Origin: Oceanimonas baumannii
GTDB taxonomy: Bacteria; Pseudomonadota; Gammaproteobacteria; Enterobacterales; Aeromonadaceae
Reading direction: 5' to 3'
DNA: 64,000 nucleotides
Assembly: GCF_002245495.1 (NCBI RefSeq)
Contig: NZ_NQJF01000001.1
Coordinates: 344,080 to 408,079, forward strand
Part shown: positions 11,163-20,625 of the stretch, in pieces
Layout of the letters: each line of letters begins with the position of its first letter
Numbering within the stretch: the stretch's first letter is position 1
Position numbers and translations under genes: made by a program
Notes under the pieces: generated by a model
The model's input: the letters and a program-made list of their open reading frames with translations, nothing else
Databases searched by the model: none
What the model was told of the DNA's origin: nothing

Positions 11163-12255
11163 GCACCGTCGCACCCTGGGGGAACGCCTGCATCTGGACT
11201 GGCCACTGCTGGCCGGTGTGCTGCTCTTGCTGTGCTCAAGCCTGGTTATCCTTTACTCCGCCAGCGGTGAGGATCTGCATACGGTTACCCGTCAGTGCAT
11301 GCACATTGGCTTATCCCTTACCGTTATGGTGGTGCTGGCTCAGTTTCCTCCGGGTTTTTATGCCCGCTGGGCACCACCGGTCTTTATTGCCGGGGTCATT
11401 TTGCTGGTGCTGGTACTGGTTGTGGGGGATGTCGGTAAAGGGGCTCAGCGTTGGCTGGAGGTAGGTTCCTTTCGCTTTCAGCCTTCGGAAGCCTTAAAAC
11501 TGGCCATGCCCATCACCATCGCCGCCTATATCAGCCGTTATCCTCTACCTCCCAGCCTGCTGCATGTGGGCGTGGCGTTTGCTCTGGTGCTGGTGCCAAC
11601 CCTGCTGATAGCCAAACAGCCTGATCTGGGTACCTCTCTGCTGGTGGCCGCATCGGGCTTGTTTGTGATCTTTCTTGCCGGTCTGCCCTGGCGTCTAATC
11701 CTGCTGGCACTGGCCGGAATGGCGGCCTTTTTACCGGCACTCTGGTATTTCCTGATGCACGATTATCAGAAACGACGGGTGCTGACTCTGCTGAACCCCG
11801 AAAGCGACCCGCTGGGTGCCGGATATCATATTATTCAGTCAAAGATTGCCATTGGTTCCGGGGGCATTTGGGGCAAGGGCTGGCTGCACGGCACTCAGTC
11901 TCAGCTGGAGTTTTTACCCGAGCGCCATACCGACTTTATTTTTGCCGTCCTGGCTGAAGAGTTCGGCTTGGTGGGAGTCACGCTGCTGATCCTGTTATAT
12001 CTGTTTGTGATCGGCCGTGGCCTGCAGATTTCGGTGCAAGCTCAGGGCGCCTTCCCCCGGTTGCTGGCCGGCGCAGTGACGCTCACCTTTTTCGTGTATG
12101 TCTTCGTGAATATCGGCATGGTCAGCGGCCTCCTGCCGGTCGTGGGGGTTCCGCTGCCACTTATCAGTTATGGCGGTACCTCCATGGTGACACTGATGGC
12201 CGGATTTGGCATTCTCATGTCCGTATGTACTCACAAACGCCTGTTGGCAAAATAA
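11155..12255 (+). CDS. mrdB: Peptidoglycan glycosyltransferase RodA
   Basis: This 366-aa SEDS-family polytopic membrane protein polymerizes glycan strands with PBP2. Family motifs include [40 protein letters not shown] and [10 protein letters not shown]. The frame extends far upstream inside mrdA, but ATG 11155 ([17 protein letters not shown]) gives the proper N-terminus and an 8-base overlap with mrdA. Confidence 0.96.
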   Translation: MNKHRRTLGERLHLDWPLLAGVLLLLCSSLVILYSASGEDLHTVTRQCMHIGLSLTVMVVLAQFPPGFYARWAPPVFIAGVILLVLVLVVGDVGKGAQRWLEVGSFRFQPSEALKLAMPITIAAYISRYPLPPSLLHVGVAFALVLVPTLLIAKQPDLGTSLLVAASGLFVIFLAGLPWRLILLALAGMAAFLPALWYFLMHDYQKRRVLTLLNPESDPLGAGYHIIQSKIAIGSGGIWGKGWLHGTQSQLEFLPERHTDFIFAVLAEEFGLVGVTLLILLYLFVIGRGLQISVQAQGAFPRLLAGAVTLTFFVYVFVNIGMVSGLLPVVGVPLPLISYGGTSMVTLMAGFGILMSVCTHKRLLAK

Positions 12256-12273
12256 CAAACAAGGAACCAAGCA

Positions 12274-13245
12274 ATGCGCCTCGCTCTTCTTTCAGCGGCA
12301 GTGTGGTTATCAACGTCTGTGTCGGCGGCTCCGACCGTCACCGAGCAGCAGCAATGGCTGGAGGAGCTGGCCGGTAAATTTGAGCTGAGTCAGGACGCGC
12401 TGAATCAGGCCATTGCCGGAGCGACCTATCAGCAATCCATTATCGATGCCATGACCCGTCCCGCCGAGGCCAAGCCCTGGCACGATTACCGCCCTATTTT
12501 TCTCACCGATAAACGCATTGAGCAGGGTGTAGCGTTCTGGAAGGAACATGAAGCACTGCTGGCCCGGGCCGAGCAGGAACTGCAGGTACCGGCCCAGATT
12601 ATCGCTGCCATTATCGGGGTGGAGACCTACTACGGCTCCCATATGGGAACACACAAAGTACTCGACGCACTCTACACCCTGGGTTTTCACTACCCGCCCC
12701 GGGGTACCTTTTTCCGTTCCGAACTGGGCCATTATCTGAAACTGGCCGAGCAGCAGGAATGGTCTCTGGATGAACAGAAAGGCTCTTATGCCGGCGCCAT
12801 GGGCATGGGTCAGTTTATCTCCTCCAGCTACCGGCATTATGCGGTGGACTTTAACGACGACGGCCATATCAACCTGTTTGAAGCCACCGACGCCATCGGC
12901 AGCGTGGCCAATTATTTTCATGAGCACAAATGGCAGTTTGGTGATCCCGTTGTTCACAAGGCCAGTGTCGCCGACACCGACGCGGCCGATGCCCTGGTCT
13001 CTTCCGCTCTGGAACTGAAGCACAGCTGGGCCGAGCTGGCCGCGGCAGGCATAACCACCGAGGATGAGCTCGCAGCAGACACACCGGTTAAATTAGTGAA
13101 ACTCGACGGTGCAGACGGCCCCGAATATTGGGTGGTACGCCATAACTTTTATGTAATTACCCGTTATAATCGCAGCCCGCTCTATGCCATGGCGGTGTAT
13201 CAATTGAGTGAAGAGATCAGGCAGGCCTATGAACAACAACGCTAA
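12274..13245 (+). CDS. mltB: Lytic murein transglycosylase B, non-lipidated
   Basis: This 323-aa periplasmic lytic transglycosylase cleaves glycan strands to 1,6-anhydro-muropeptides. The catalytic glutamate is in IIGVETYYGSHMG (near residue 116), and AMGMGQFISSSYR is typical of Slt35. The N-terminus is a cleavable signal peptide (STSVSAAPT) with no lipobox Cys, so the enzyme should be soluble, unlike E. coli MltB. It sits between mrdB and rlpA and overlaps rlpA by 17 bases. Confidence 0.93.
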   Translation: MRLALLSAAVWLSTSVSAAPTVTEQQQWLEELAGKFELSQDALNQAIAGATYQQSIIDAMTRPAEAKPWHDYRPIFLTDKRIEQGVAFWKEHEALLARAEQELQVPAQIIAAIIGVETYYGSHMGTHKVLDALYTLGFHYPPRGTFFRSELGHYLKLAEQQEWSLDEQKGSYAGAMGMGQFISSSYRHYAVDFNDDGHINLFEATDAIGSVANYFHEHKWQFGDPVVHKASVADTDAADALVSSALELKHSWAELAAAGITTEDELAADTPVKLVKLDGADGPEYWVVRHNFYVITRYNRSPLYAMAVYQLSEEIRQAYEQQR

Positions 13246-14080
13246 CCTTCTGCGGACAAGACTGCTGCTGCCTCTGGCTGCTGCACTGGTGCTGGCAGCC
13301 TGCAGCAGCCAGCCCGATGCTCCCGAACCTTCCGAGCAGGCGCAGGACGACAGTTACGACCGGGAAACTGCCGGCGGCCGTTACTCTCTGCGCCAGGACA
13401 AGGCTCCGGGAGAAATGCCAGACATGTCTCACGTCAAGGATGCGAAGCCCCGTTTTGAGCCATACAGTCGTCAGGGCAACAAAAACTACAATGTCTGGGG
13501 CCAGGACTATGAAGTATGGCGTGACGTGGAAAACTACCGGGATGAAGGCATGGCATCCTGGTATGGTGCCAAGTTCCACGGCTATCACACCTCAAACGGT
13601 GAGGTATATGACATGTATACCATGACAGCAGCTCACAAGAACCTGCCGTTACCGTCTTTTGTAAAGGTGACCAACACCGACAACGGCAAGCAGGTCATTG
13701 TGCGGGTGAATGACCGCGGGCCCTTTCACGGTGGCCGCATTATCGATCTGTCTTATGCCGCGGCCTGGAAACTCGGCATGCTGGGCAAGGGCACGGCGCC
13801 TGTGAAAGTAGAGCTGATCAAAACAGTCCCCACCAAAGCAGAAGCGCGCCAGGCTGACAAGGCCGCCGGCCGCCATATTCAGTTGCTGGCCACCCGTTCC
13901 GGCGACAAGGCAAGAGCGCTTGCCGCCCGTCTGAGCAAAGAGTATGGTTTCCCGGCACGGGTAGAACAGCGTTCCGAATGGTATCGTCTGCAGATGGGAC
14001 CCATTCCAGCCACCCAGACAGACAATATTCTTGCCCGTTTGGTTGCTGAAGGATTTGAACAGGCATACCTCCTGAACTAA
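13229..14080 (+). CDS. rlpA: Septal ring lytic transglycosylase RlpA
   Basis: This 283-aa lipoprotein has a signal peptide ending in LAAC, a double-psi beta-barrel domain (about residues 108-200; GMASWYGAKFHG, VRVNDRGPFHGGR) and a C-terminal SPOR domain (about 210-283) that binds denuded glycan at septa. In some species RlpA is itself a lytic transglycosylase. ATG 13229 (MNNNANLL) is preferred to the upstream in-frame start because it puts the lipobox at the right distance. Confidence 0.93.
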   Translation: MNNNANLLRTRLLLPLAAALVLAACSSQPDAPEPSEQAQDDSYDRETAGGRYSLRQDKAPGEMPDMSHVKDAKPRFEPYSRQGNKNYNVWGQDYEVWRDVENYRDEGMASWYGAKFHGYHTSNGEVYDMYTMTAAHKNLPLPSFVKVTNTDNGKQVIVRVNDRGPFHGGRIIDLSYAAAWKLGMLGKGTAPVKVELIKTVPTKAEARQADKAAGRHIQLLATRSGDKARALAARLSKEYGFPARVEQRSEWYRLQMGPIPATQTDNILARLVAEGFEQAYLLN

Positions 14081-14151
14081 ATAACCCGATTTTCATCTTA
14101 AAACGGCAATCAACGCCATTCATTATTTAAACAAAAGGTCTGATTTACCTT

Positions 14152-15324
14152 ATGCGTACGGTCAATACTCTGCCTACTCTTGCCATTGCCGGCCTGATGT
14201 CTTTTGCCGCACAGGCACAAAACACCATTTCCATGATCCCCGAACCCCCGGCCATTGCCGCCAAGGCCTATGTCCTGATGGACTATGCCAGCGGCCAGGT
14301 ACTGGTGGCAGAAAATGCCGATCAGAAGCTGCCGCCGGCCAGTCTGACCAAAATGCTCACTTCCTACGTACTGGGTCAGGCCCTGGAAGAGGGCAAAGTC
14401 AAACGAGATGACATGGTGACGATCAGTGAAGCCGCCTGGGCCCAGAACTTTCCCGGCTCTTCGGTCATGTTTCTCGAAGTTGGCAAGGAAGTCAGCGTTG
14501 ATGACCTTAACCGGGGCATTATTATTCAGTCCGGCAACGACGCCTCCGTCGCGATCGCCGAGCACCTGGCCGGCAGCGTCAATTCTTTTGCCGACCTGAT
14601 GAACTCCTGGGCGGCCCGCCTTGGCATGAATGACAGCCACTTTGTGACACCTCATGGCCTGCACAGCGATGAGATGTACACCACCGCCCGGGACATGGCC
14701 AAGCTGGGTCAGGCGCTGATCCGCGATGTGCCCGAGGAGTATGCCATCTATGCCGAGAAATCATTTACCTACAATGGCATCACTCAGCACAACCGTAACT
14801 CCCTGCTGTGGGATCAGTCCCTGAGCGTGGACGGAATTAAAACCGGCCACGTCAATGCCGTAGGCTATAACCTGGTATCGTCAGCCACCAAAGACGAGAT
14901 GCGCCTGATTGCCGTCATCATGGGTGCCGAGAGTGAGCGTACCCGGTCGGCTGAAAGCAAAAAGCTGCTGACCTATGGTTTCCGCTTTTACCAGACGCTG
15001 ACTCCCTATGAAGCGGGTAGCAAACTGGTGGATCAGCAAATATGGATGGGTGACAAAAACACCGTCGCGCTGGGCGTGAACAAGCCGGTCGCGGTCACTA
15101 TACCCCGCGGCCAGGCCCAGAACCTGCAGGCCGACTTCACCCTGGATCAGGCGCTGAAGGCACCGCTGGCGAAGGACGAACAGGTAGGTACCCTGCATCT
15201 GAAACTGGGTGACAAAGAAGTGGCCACCGTTCCTCTGGTCGCCCTTGAAGACATTGAACAGGGTGGCCTGTTCAGCCGTCTTATTGATTACATTACCCTG
15301 CTGATCCAGGGTCTGTTCAAATAA
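14152..15324 (+). CDS. dacA: D-alanyl-D-alanine carboxypeptidase (PBP5/6 type)
   Basis: This 390-aa class C low-molecular-weight PBP trims pentapeptides in peptidoglycan. The active-site motifs are complete: S64-LTK, SGND near residue 129 and KTG in DGIKTGHV. An N-terminal signal peptide ends near AAQAQ, and the C-terminal segment (FSRLIDYITLLIQGLFK) is the amphipathic membrane anchor. It follows rlpA by 71 bases and is followed by a hairpin. Confidence 0.96.
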   Translation: MRTVNTLPTLAIAGLMSFAAQAQNTISMIPEPPAIAAKAYVLMDYASGQVLVAENADQKLPPASLTKMLTSYVLGQALEEGKVKRDDMVTISEAAWAQNFPGSSVMFLEVGKEVSVDDLNRGIIIQSGNDASVAIAEHLAGSVNSFADLMNSWAARLGMNDSHFVTPHGLHSDEMYTTARDMAKLGQALIRDVPEEYAIYAEKSFTYNGITQHNRNSLLWDQSLSVDGIKTGHVNAVGYNLVSSATKDEMRLIAVIMGAESERTRSAESKKLLTYGFRFYQTLTPYEAGSKLVDQQIWMGDKNTVALGVNKPVAVTIPRGQAQNLQADFTLDQALKAPLAKDEQVGTLHLKLGDKEVATVPLVALEDIEQGGLFSRLIDYITLLIQGLFK

Positions 15325-15333
15325 CATGAACTC

Positions 15334-15357
15334 AGGGGCCGAGCTGTACCGGCCCCT
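15334..15357 (+). terminator. Hairpin after dacA
   Basis: A perfect 7-bp stem (AGGGGCC / GGCCCCT) with a 10-base loop begins 10 bases after the dacA stop and is followed by TCCCTG. It is a likely partial terminator before the ybeD-lipB-lipA unit. Confidence 0.5.
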
Positions 15358-15484
15358 TCCCTGCCTGATTTCCCCCACCTGGAAGTTGCCGGTTTCGGAT
15401 TAACCGTTTTTATGTTAGAAATGCGACATGGGTTGTGAAAATTTACACCATTCCCAATTGAATACTGCTGTTTCAAAGGTTGCC

Positions 15485-15748
15485 ATGAATACCAAATTTG
15501 ATGAGTTGCTTGAGTTTCCCTGCCGTTTTCCATTCAAGATTCTGGGCCTGGCCGATGAGCGCCTGCCCGATCTGGTCGTGGAAGTGCTGCAGCAGCACGC
15601 CCCCGGCGACTACAGTCCCAAGGTGCGTCCCAGCAGCAAGGGCAATTACCATTCTGTCAGCGTGAATGTCATGGTGCAGAGCAAAGAACACGTTGAACTG
15701 CTTTATACTGAGCTTGGCAATATCGAGCTGGTTAAATACGTGCTCTGA
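15485..15748 (+). CDS. ybeD: UPF0250 protein YbeD
   Basis: This 87-aa protein of the DUF493/UPF0250 family has the conserved start [13 protein letters not shown] and an ACT-like fold, but no settled function. ATG 15485 is chosen over an upstream in-frame start because it gives the family length. It precedes lipB by 9 bases, the usual association with lipoate genes. Confidence 0.92.
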   Translation: MNTKFDELLEFPCRFPFKILGLADERLPDLVVEVLQQHAPGDYSPKVRPSSKGNYHSVSVNVMVQSKEHVELLYTELGNIELVKYVL

Positions 15749-15757
15749 GGACACTTC

Positions 15758-16411
15758 ATGCAGCAGGACAAACTCACCATCCGCAACTGGGGACTGGCGT
15801 CTTACGAGCATGTCTGGCATACAATGCAGAATTTCACCGACATGCGCGATCAAAGTACCGGTGATGAATTCTGGCTGGTTGAGCACCTTCCGGTGTTTAC
15901 CCAGGGGCAGGCAGGCAAGGCCGAACACGTACTGAACGCCGGTGATATTCCGGTGGTTCAGGCAGACCGAGGTGGTCAGGTCACCTACCATGGTCCCGGT
16001 CAGCTGGTGCTTTATCTGCTGCTTGATGTTCGCCGCAAAAAACTCGGCGTACGCAACCTGGTGACGGCCATGGAAGAATCCATTGTTGCATTGCTGAAAG
16101 AATATAACGTCGAGGCCTATGCCAAACCCGATGCACCGGGCGTTTACGTGGGCGACAGCAAGGTTGCTTCTCTTGGCCTGCGGGTTCGGCGGGGCTGCTC
16201 CTTTCACGGCCTGGCGCTGAACGTCAACATGGATCTGAGCCCGTTTCTGCGCATTAACCCTTGTGGTTATGCCGGTATGGCTATGACCCAATGCAGCACC
16301 TTGGGTGGCCCTCAGACCCTCGACGAAGCCCAGTCCCGCCTGGTGCCCCTGCTGGCCAGCCGGCTGGGCTATCAACATCTCTATTACACCACAGAGAAAG
16401 TATCATTATGA
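15758..16411 (+). CDS. lipB: Octanoyl-[ACP]:protein octanoyltransferase
   Basis: This 217-aa enzyme moves octanoate from ACP to lipoyl domains, the first step of lipoate synthesis. The [12 protein letters not shown] motif, the catalytic Lys in [11 protein letters not shown] and the catalytic Cys in [12 protein letters not shown] are all present. The stop overlaps the lipA start (ATGA), so the two pathway steps are translationally coupled. Confidence 0.96.
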   Translation: MQQDKLTIRNWGLASYEHVWHTMQNFTDMRDQSTGDEFWLVEHLPVFTQGQAGKAEHVLNAGDIPVVQADRGGQVTYHGPGQLVLYLLLDVRRKKLGVRNLVTAMEESIVALLKEYNVEAYAKPDAPGVYVGDSKVASLGLRVRRGCSFHGLALNVNMDLSPFLRINPCGYAGMAMTQCSTLGGPQTLDEAQSRLVPLLASRLGYQHLYYTTEKVSL

Positions 16412-17373
16412 GTAAACCCGTACGCGTCGAACCCGGCGTAAAACTGCGCGACGCCGACAAAATGGCCCTGATCCCGGTCAAGTTCATGCCAGAGCAAGAA
16501 GAAGAAGTGCTGCGCAAGCCGGAGTGGATGAAGATCAAGCTTCCTCCCAGTAACCAGCGCATACAGGGTCTCAAAAACATCATGCGCGAGAACAACCTGC
16601 ACTCGGTATGTGAAGAAGCATCCTGCCCCAACCTGGCAGAATGCTTTAACCACGGCACCGCCACCTTTATGATCCTGGGTGCCATCTGTACTCGCCGCTG
16701 CCCCTTCTGCGATGTAGCCCATGGCCGCCCGCTGCCGGTTGATCCGGAAGAGCCCGCCAAACTGGCCAAAACCATCAGGGAACTGGGCCTGAAATATGTG
16801 GTGATTACCTCGGTAGACCGGGACGATCTGCGCGATGGCGGTGCCCAGCACTTTGCCGACTGTATCAAGGCCATTCGCGAGCAAAGCCCGAATACCAAAA
16901 TTGAAATTCTGACCCCGGATTTTCGTGGCCGTATGGACACCGCGCTGGAGATCCTCAAGGATACGCCGCCGGATGTGTTCAACCACAACCTGGAAACCGC
17001 GCCACGCCTGTACCGGGTAGCCCGCCCCGGAGCCGACTATAAGTGGTCACTGGAGCTGCTGCGCCGCTTTAAAGAAATACACCCACAGGTAGCCACCAAG
17101 TCCGGTCTGATGATGGGCCTTGGCGAAACCAATGAAGAAATCGTGGAAGTGCTCAAGGATCTGCGCGAGCACAATGTCACCATGCTGACGCTGGGCCAGT
17201 ATCTGCAGCCCAGCCGTCACCATCTGCCGGTGAAGCGCTATGTGCCGCCCGCCGAGTTCGATGAGCTGAAAGACGTTGCCGACAGCATCGGTTTTACCCA
17301 TGCCGCCTGCGGCCCCTTTGTGCGCTCGTCCTACCATGCCGATCTTCAGGCACAAGGCGTGGAAGTGAAGTAA
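16408..17373 (+). CDS. lipA: Lipoyl synthase
   Basis: This 321-aa radical-SAM enzyme inserts two sulfurs into protein-bound octanoate. It carries both iron-sulfur motifs: the auxiliary-cluster cysteines around [12 protein letters not shown] and the radical-[11 protein letters not shown]. The C-terminal [10 protein letters not shown] is also conserved. The ATG at 16408 overlaps the lipB stop. Confidence 0.97.
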   Translation: MSKPVRVEPGVKLRDADKMALIPVKFMPEQEEEVLRKPEWMKIKLPPSNQRIQGLKNIMRENNLHSVCEEASCPNLAECFNHGTATFMILGAICTRRCPFCDVAHGRPLPVDPEEPAKLAKTIRELGLKYVVITSVDRDDLRDGGAQHFADCIKAIREQSPNTKIEILTPDFRGRMDTALEILKDTPPDVFNHNLETAPRLYRVARPGADYKWSLELLRRFKEIHPQVATKSGLMMGLGETNEEIVEVLKDLREHNVTMLTLGQYLQPSRHHLPVKRYVPPAEFDELKDVADSIGFTHAACGPFVRSSYHADLQAQGVEVK

Positions 17374-17385
17374 GCCTTCCCCATT

Positions 17386-17414
17386 AAAAAAGGAGCCTTG
17401 CGGCTCCTTTTTTT
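17386..17414. terminator. Bidirectional terminator between lipA and aroG
   Basis: A 12-bp stem (17386-17397 with 17402-17413) with a TTGC loop has an A-run on the left and a T-run on the right, so it can terminate both convergent genes. Confidence 0.9.
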
Positions 17415-17423
17415 GTGCCTGGC

Positions 17424-18479
17424 TCACGCCTGCCGTCGGGCAGCCACGGCCTCGGCCAGCTGTGCCAGCATCCGCTCGGTGTCTTCCCAGCCGATACAGG
17501 CGTCGGTAATGCTCTGACCGTAAGTCAGCTCACCATCGTCCTGCAGATCCTGACGCCCTTCCACCAGGTGGCTTTCTACCATTACCCCCATGATGGCCTG
17601 CTGACCGGCAGCGAGCTGGCTGCATACATCTTCCGCCACCACCATCTGGCGCTGATATTGTTTGCTGCTGTTGGCATGGCTGAAATCGATCATCAGCTTT
17701 TGCGCCAGACCGGCTTTCTTCAGCCCTTCACATACCGCAGCCACATGAGCCGCACTGTAATTCGGCTCCTTGCCGCCGCGCAGAATGATGTGGCAGTCCG
17801 GATTACCGGCGGTAGAAACGATCGCCGAGTGGCCATATTTGGTGACGGACAAAAAGTGGTGCGAGGCACTGGCAGCACCAATGGCATCGGCTGCCACCTT
17901 GATGGTGCCGTCGGTACCGTTCTTGAAGCCGACCGGACACGACAACCCGGAAGCCAGTTCACGATGCACCTGTGACTCGGTAGTACGGGCACCAATTGCT
18001 CCCCAGCTCATCAAGTCTGCCAGATATTGCGGCGTGATCATGTCGAGGAACTCGCTGGCAGTGGGCATGCCCATGTCGTTCAGATCCAGCAGCAACTTGC
18101 GGCCGATGCGCAAGCCGTCATTGATCTGGAAGCTGTTGTCGAGATAGGGATCATTGATCAGCCCTTTCCAGCCAACGGTGGTGCGTGGTTTTTCAAAATA
18201 GACCCGCATCACCACTTCAAGCGTATCCGCATAGCGTTCACGCAGGACCTTCAGCCGCTGACCATACTCAATGGCCGCCTGAGTGTTATGGATAGAGCAG
18301 GGCCCGACCACGACCAGCAGACGATCGTCCTGCCCGGCAAGAATACGGTGAATGGCCTCGCGGGATTCAAATACCGTCGCCGAGGCAGTATCGGTGGCCG
18401 GATATTTCTCCAGCACCGCCACCGGCGGTAACAGTTCTTTGATTTCATTAATGCGGATATCGTCGGTCTGAAAATGCAT
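17424..18479 (-). CDS. aroG: DAHP synthase, AroG type
   Basis: This 351-aa class I DAHP synthase makes DAHP from phosphoenolpyruvate and erythrose 4-phosphate, the entry step to aromatic amino acids. The sequence follows E. coli AroG closely (VVGPCSIHN, VYFEKPRTTVGWKGL, SHANSSKQ, GVMVESHLVEG). ATG 18479 (MHFQTDDIRI) is chosen because AGGG lies six bases upstream; the TTG at 18485 is less likely. The upstream 220 bases hold one TGTAAA half-site resembling a TyrR box half, which is too weak to call. Confidence 0.95.
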   Translation of the reverse strand: MHFQTDDIRINEIKELLPPVAVLEKYPATDTASATVFESREAIHRILAGQDDRLLVVVGPCSIHNTQAAIEYGQRLKVLRERYADTLEVVMRVYFEKPRTTVGWKGLINDPYLDNSFQINDGLRIGRKLLLDLNDMGMPTASEFLDMITPQYLADLMSWGAIGARTTESQVHRELASGLSCPVGFKNGTDGTIKVAADAIGAASASHHFLSVTKYGHSAIVSTAGNPDCHIILRGGKEPNYSAAHVAAVCEGLKKAGLAQKLMIDFSHANSSKQYQRQMVVAEDVCSQLAAGQQAIMGVMVESHLVEGRQDLQDDGELTYGQSITDACIGWEDTERMLAQLAEAVAARRQA

Positions 18480-18701
18480 GAGCAACCCTGCTTATTCTAC
18501 TGGTGAGCACCCTGGCTCGAATTTAACAATCTGCTTTTCAATCTATCCCGAGCAGGGACCGGCTGTAAACGCCCTATTGCGCCTCAGTCCCGTTCATTTA
18601 AAAGAAAACACCGATGAAACTGATAAAAAAGAACAATTAGCACCACATTTAGGAATGGTTATCATTTAAATGTAACCCTATTCAAGACCCAGGAGCCCAC
18701 C

Positions 18702-18902
18702 ATGAACAAAACCCTGACCTTCGCACTGGTGCACTTTACCGTGGCATTCAGTGTGGCCTGGCTGCTTTCAGGCAGTCTGCTGGTAGGTGGCCTGATCGCG
18801 CTGGTTGAACCCCTGATTAATACGGTGGCTTATTTTTTTCATGAGAAGGCCTGGCAACACCTTGATAAGGTGAGACTGGACAAAACCGGTGAGCTAGTGT
18901 GA
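18702..18902 (+). CDS. DUF2061 small membrane protein
   Basis: This 66-aa protein has two hydrophobic stretches (about residues 6-24 and 26-46) and ends with HEKAWQHLDKVRL, the usual DUF2061 layout. Function is unknown. A GGAG site precedes the ATG. It lies just upstream of the DUF2750 gene. Confidence 0.8.
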   Translation: MNKTLTFALVHFTVAFSVAWLLSGSLLVGGLIALVEPLINTVAYFFHEKAWQHLDKVRLDKTGELV

Positions 18903-18939
18903 ACATGCCTGTCATCCTACTGTTATAGAGAAAACCGGC

Positions 18940-19341
18940 ATGAGTTATCCCCTCACCGAACAAGACAAGACCACTGTGCTGCAACTGAACGACAATGAGC
19001 GCTTTAATCATTTCGTTAACCGGGTGTGTGAGCAGGACGAAATCTGGATCCTCACCGACGAGCACGGCTGCATGATGCTGACTACGGACGACGATGAAGA
19101 CTGCATTCCGGTATGGCCCCACGCCGATTACGCCCGGGACTGGGCCAAAGGTGACTGGCAGAACTGCACCCCCGAGGCCATCAGCCTGAACGTGTGGCTG
19201 AAGCGCTGGGTACCCGGCATGACCGACGATGAACTGCTGGTCGCCGTTTTCCCAACCCCCGATGAAACCGGCGTGGTGGTCGATCCGCATGAACTGAAAG
19301 ATGCCCTCGACCGTAAAAAATCCCAGGGGCGGCGTAACTGA
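18940..19341 (+). CDS. DUF2750 protein
   Basis: This 133-aa acidic cytoplasmic protein matches the DUF2750 pattern ([41 protein letters not shown]). Function is not known. It is coupled to the downstream YaiI gene through a TGATG overlap. Confidence 0.8.
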   Translation: MSYPLTEQDKTTVLQLNDNERFNHFVNRVCEQDEIWILTDEHGCMMLTTDDDEDCIPVWPHADYARDWAKGDWQNCTPEAISLNVWLKRWVPGMTDDELLVAVFPTPDETGVVVDPHELKDALDRKKSQGRRN

Positions 19342-19778
19342 TGCAAATATGGGTAGATGCGGATGCCTGTCCCAAAGTAATCCGCGATATTCTGCTGCGC
19401 GCCGCCGAACGTACCAGCACGCCCCTTGTGCTGGTCGCCAATCATGCGTTGCCCGTACCGGCCTCCAGGCAGGTACGCCAGTTGCAGGTTGCGAAGGGCT
19501 TTGACGTGGCTGATAACGAAATCGTACAACGCCTTGAGCCTGGCGATTTGCTTATTACCGCTGATATTCCCCTGGCAGCCGAAGCCCTGGACAAGGGGGC
19601 AGAAGTACTGAGTCCCCGGGGCGAACGCTTTGACAAGGGCACTATCCGCGCGAAGCTGACCATGCGCGATTTTATGGATACCCTGCGCGCCAGTGGTGTA
19701 CAGACCGGCGGCCCGCCCACGCTCAGCCAGGCCGATCGCCAGGCCTTTGCCAACCAGCTCGACCGGCTGTTGCGTTAA
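19341..19778 (+). CDS. yaiI: UPF0178/DUF188 protein YaiI
   Basis: This 145-aa protein is of the YaiI/YqxD family. It starts [18 protein letters not shown], with the conserved acidic DADACP motif, and contains [21 protein letters not shown]. The fold is PIN-like with possible nuclease activity, but no reaction is established. It overlaps the DUF2750 stop by one base. Confidence 0.9.
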   Translation: MQIWVDADACPKVIRDILLRAAERTSTPLVLVANHALPVPASRQVRQLQVAKGFDVADNEIVQRLEPGDLLITADIPLAAEALDKGAEVLSPRGERFDKGTIRAKLTMRDFMDTLRASGVQTGGPPTLSQADRQAFANQLDRLLR

Positions 19779-19960
19779 CCAAAGCTGTCAGCCATAAGCT
19801 GTCAGCGATAAGAAACACATTTTGTCTGTATTGCTGCGACTTTGTCTTTCGGATCCAGCAGCCTGACAATGTATTCGCGTTAACTGCACTTATGCTCCCG
19901 GCACGTACAGACTATCTAGTCTTACAGCTTAAAGCTGACGGCTTACAGCTCAAAAAAGAG
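19779..19960. repeat. Repeated AGCTGTCAGC/AGCTGACGGC motifs
   Basis: The intergenic DNA before the lipoprotein gene opens with two close copies of AAGCTGTCAGC (19780-19807) and ends with inverted, related copies (CTTACAGCTTAAAGCTGACGGCTTACAGCT). The ends could pair into a long imperfect hairpin, as in small non-autonomous repeats. Confidence 0.4.
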
Positions 19961-19968
19961 GTAATACC

Positions 19969-20514
19969 ATGTTCAAACCCCTGTTTATAACCCTTGCTGC
20001 TCTGGTGCTGAGCGCCTGTGCCAGCCTCAGCCAGTACAGCATTTCAGAAAGCGAGCTGGAAAAGGCGCTTTATACTCAACTGGAACAACAGGCGCCACGC
20101 TTTACCCAGGGACTGGTAGAAACCCGCATCGACGATCTCAATCTCACCATAGGTCCGGATAACCGCCAGGTAATTCGCCTTGATATTCGCGGTGAAACCG
20201 CCATCAATGCCATAGTGGCACGCTTTCCGGCCATGCTGGATCTGCAGGTCGAAGGCCGGCCGGTTTATGACCGGCAAAAGAACGCCATTTTTATCCGGGA
20301 ACTCAGCCTGCTGAACAGCAAGGTGAACGCGTTCGGTTATCAGGGAGAAGTGGGTGCGGCCTCAGCAGGCATGATGCAGCTGGTGCGCGCCGTGCTTGAA
20401 AACCAGCCGGTATACCGGCTTGATGATGGCCGTTACAGCTGGCTGAGCAACGTTCCCGTCGCCATGGATATCGCGCCGGGCCGGTTGGTCTTCAGCCCCC
20501 GTTTCAACGATTGA
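19969..20514 (+). CDS. DUF1439 lipoprotein (YceB-like)
   Basis: This 181-aa lipoprotein has a signal peptide ending in LSAC (Cys17). The mature part (YSISESELEKALYTQLEQ, RLDIRGETAI) matches the DUF1439/YceB family of lipid-binding-like envelope proteins of unknown role. An AAGAGGTAA site precedes the ATG. The gene stands alone between the repeat region and the exporter gene. Confidence 0.85.
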   Translation: MFKPLFITLAALVLSACASLSQYSISESELEKALYTQLEQQAPRFTQGLVETRIDDLNLTIGPDNRQVIRLDIRGETAINAIVARFPAMLDLQVEGRPVYDRQKNAIFIRELSLLNSKVNAFGYQGEVGAASAGMMQLVRAVLENQPVYRLDDGRYSWLSNVPVAMDIAPGRLVFSPRFND

Positions 20515-20625
20515 ACCCCGCGTGAATGAGGCTGGCTTAATATATGGCTCCTGGCCTACAATGGCGGAGATTATATAAACCAAGTGCCGTCGGCAGGCAG
20601 GTGATCTATTAGCGCATCGGTTTTA

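Noticed and set aside
18555..18575. TyrR box upstream of aroG
   Set aside because: Only one TGTAAA half-site is seen, with no second half at the required spacing.
18640..18690. Fur-like box upstream of the DUF2061 gene (GGTTATCATTTAAATG)
   Set aside because: Only part of the 19-bp Fur consensus is matched; AT-rich promoters often give such matches.
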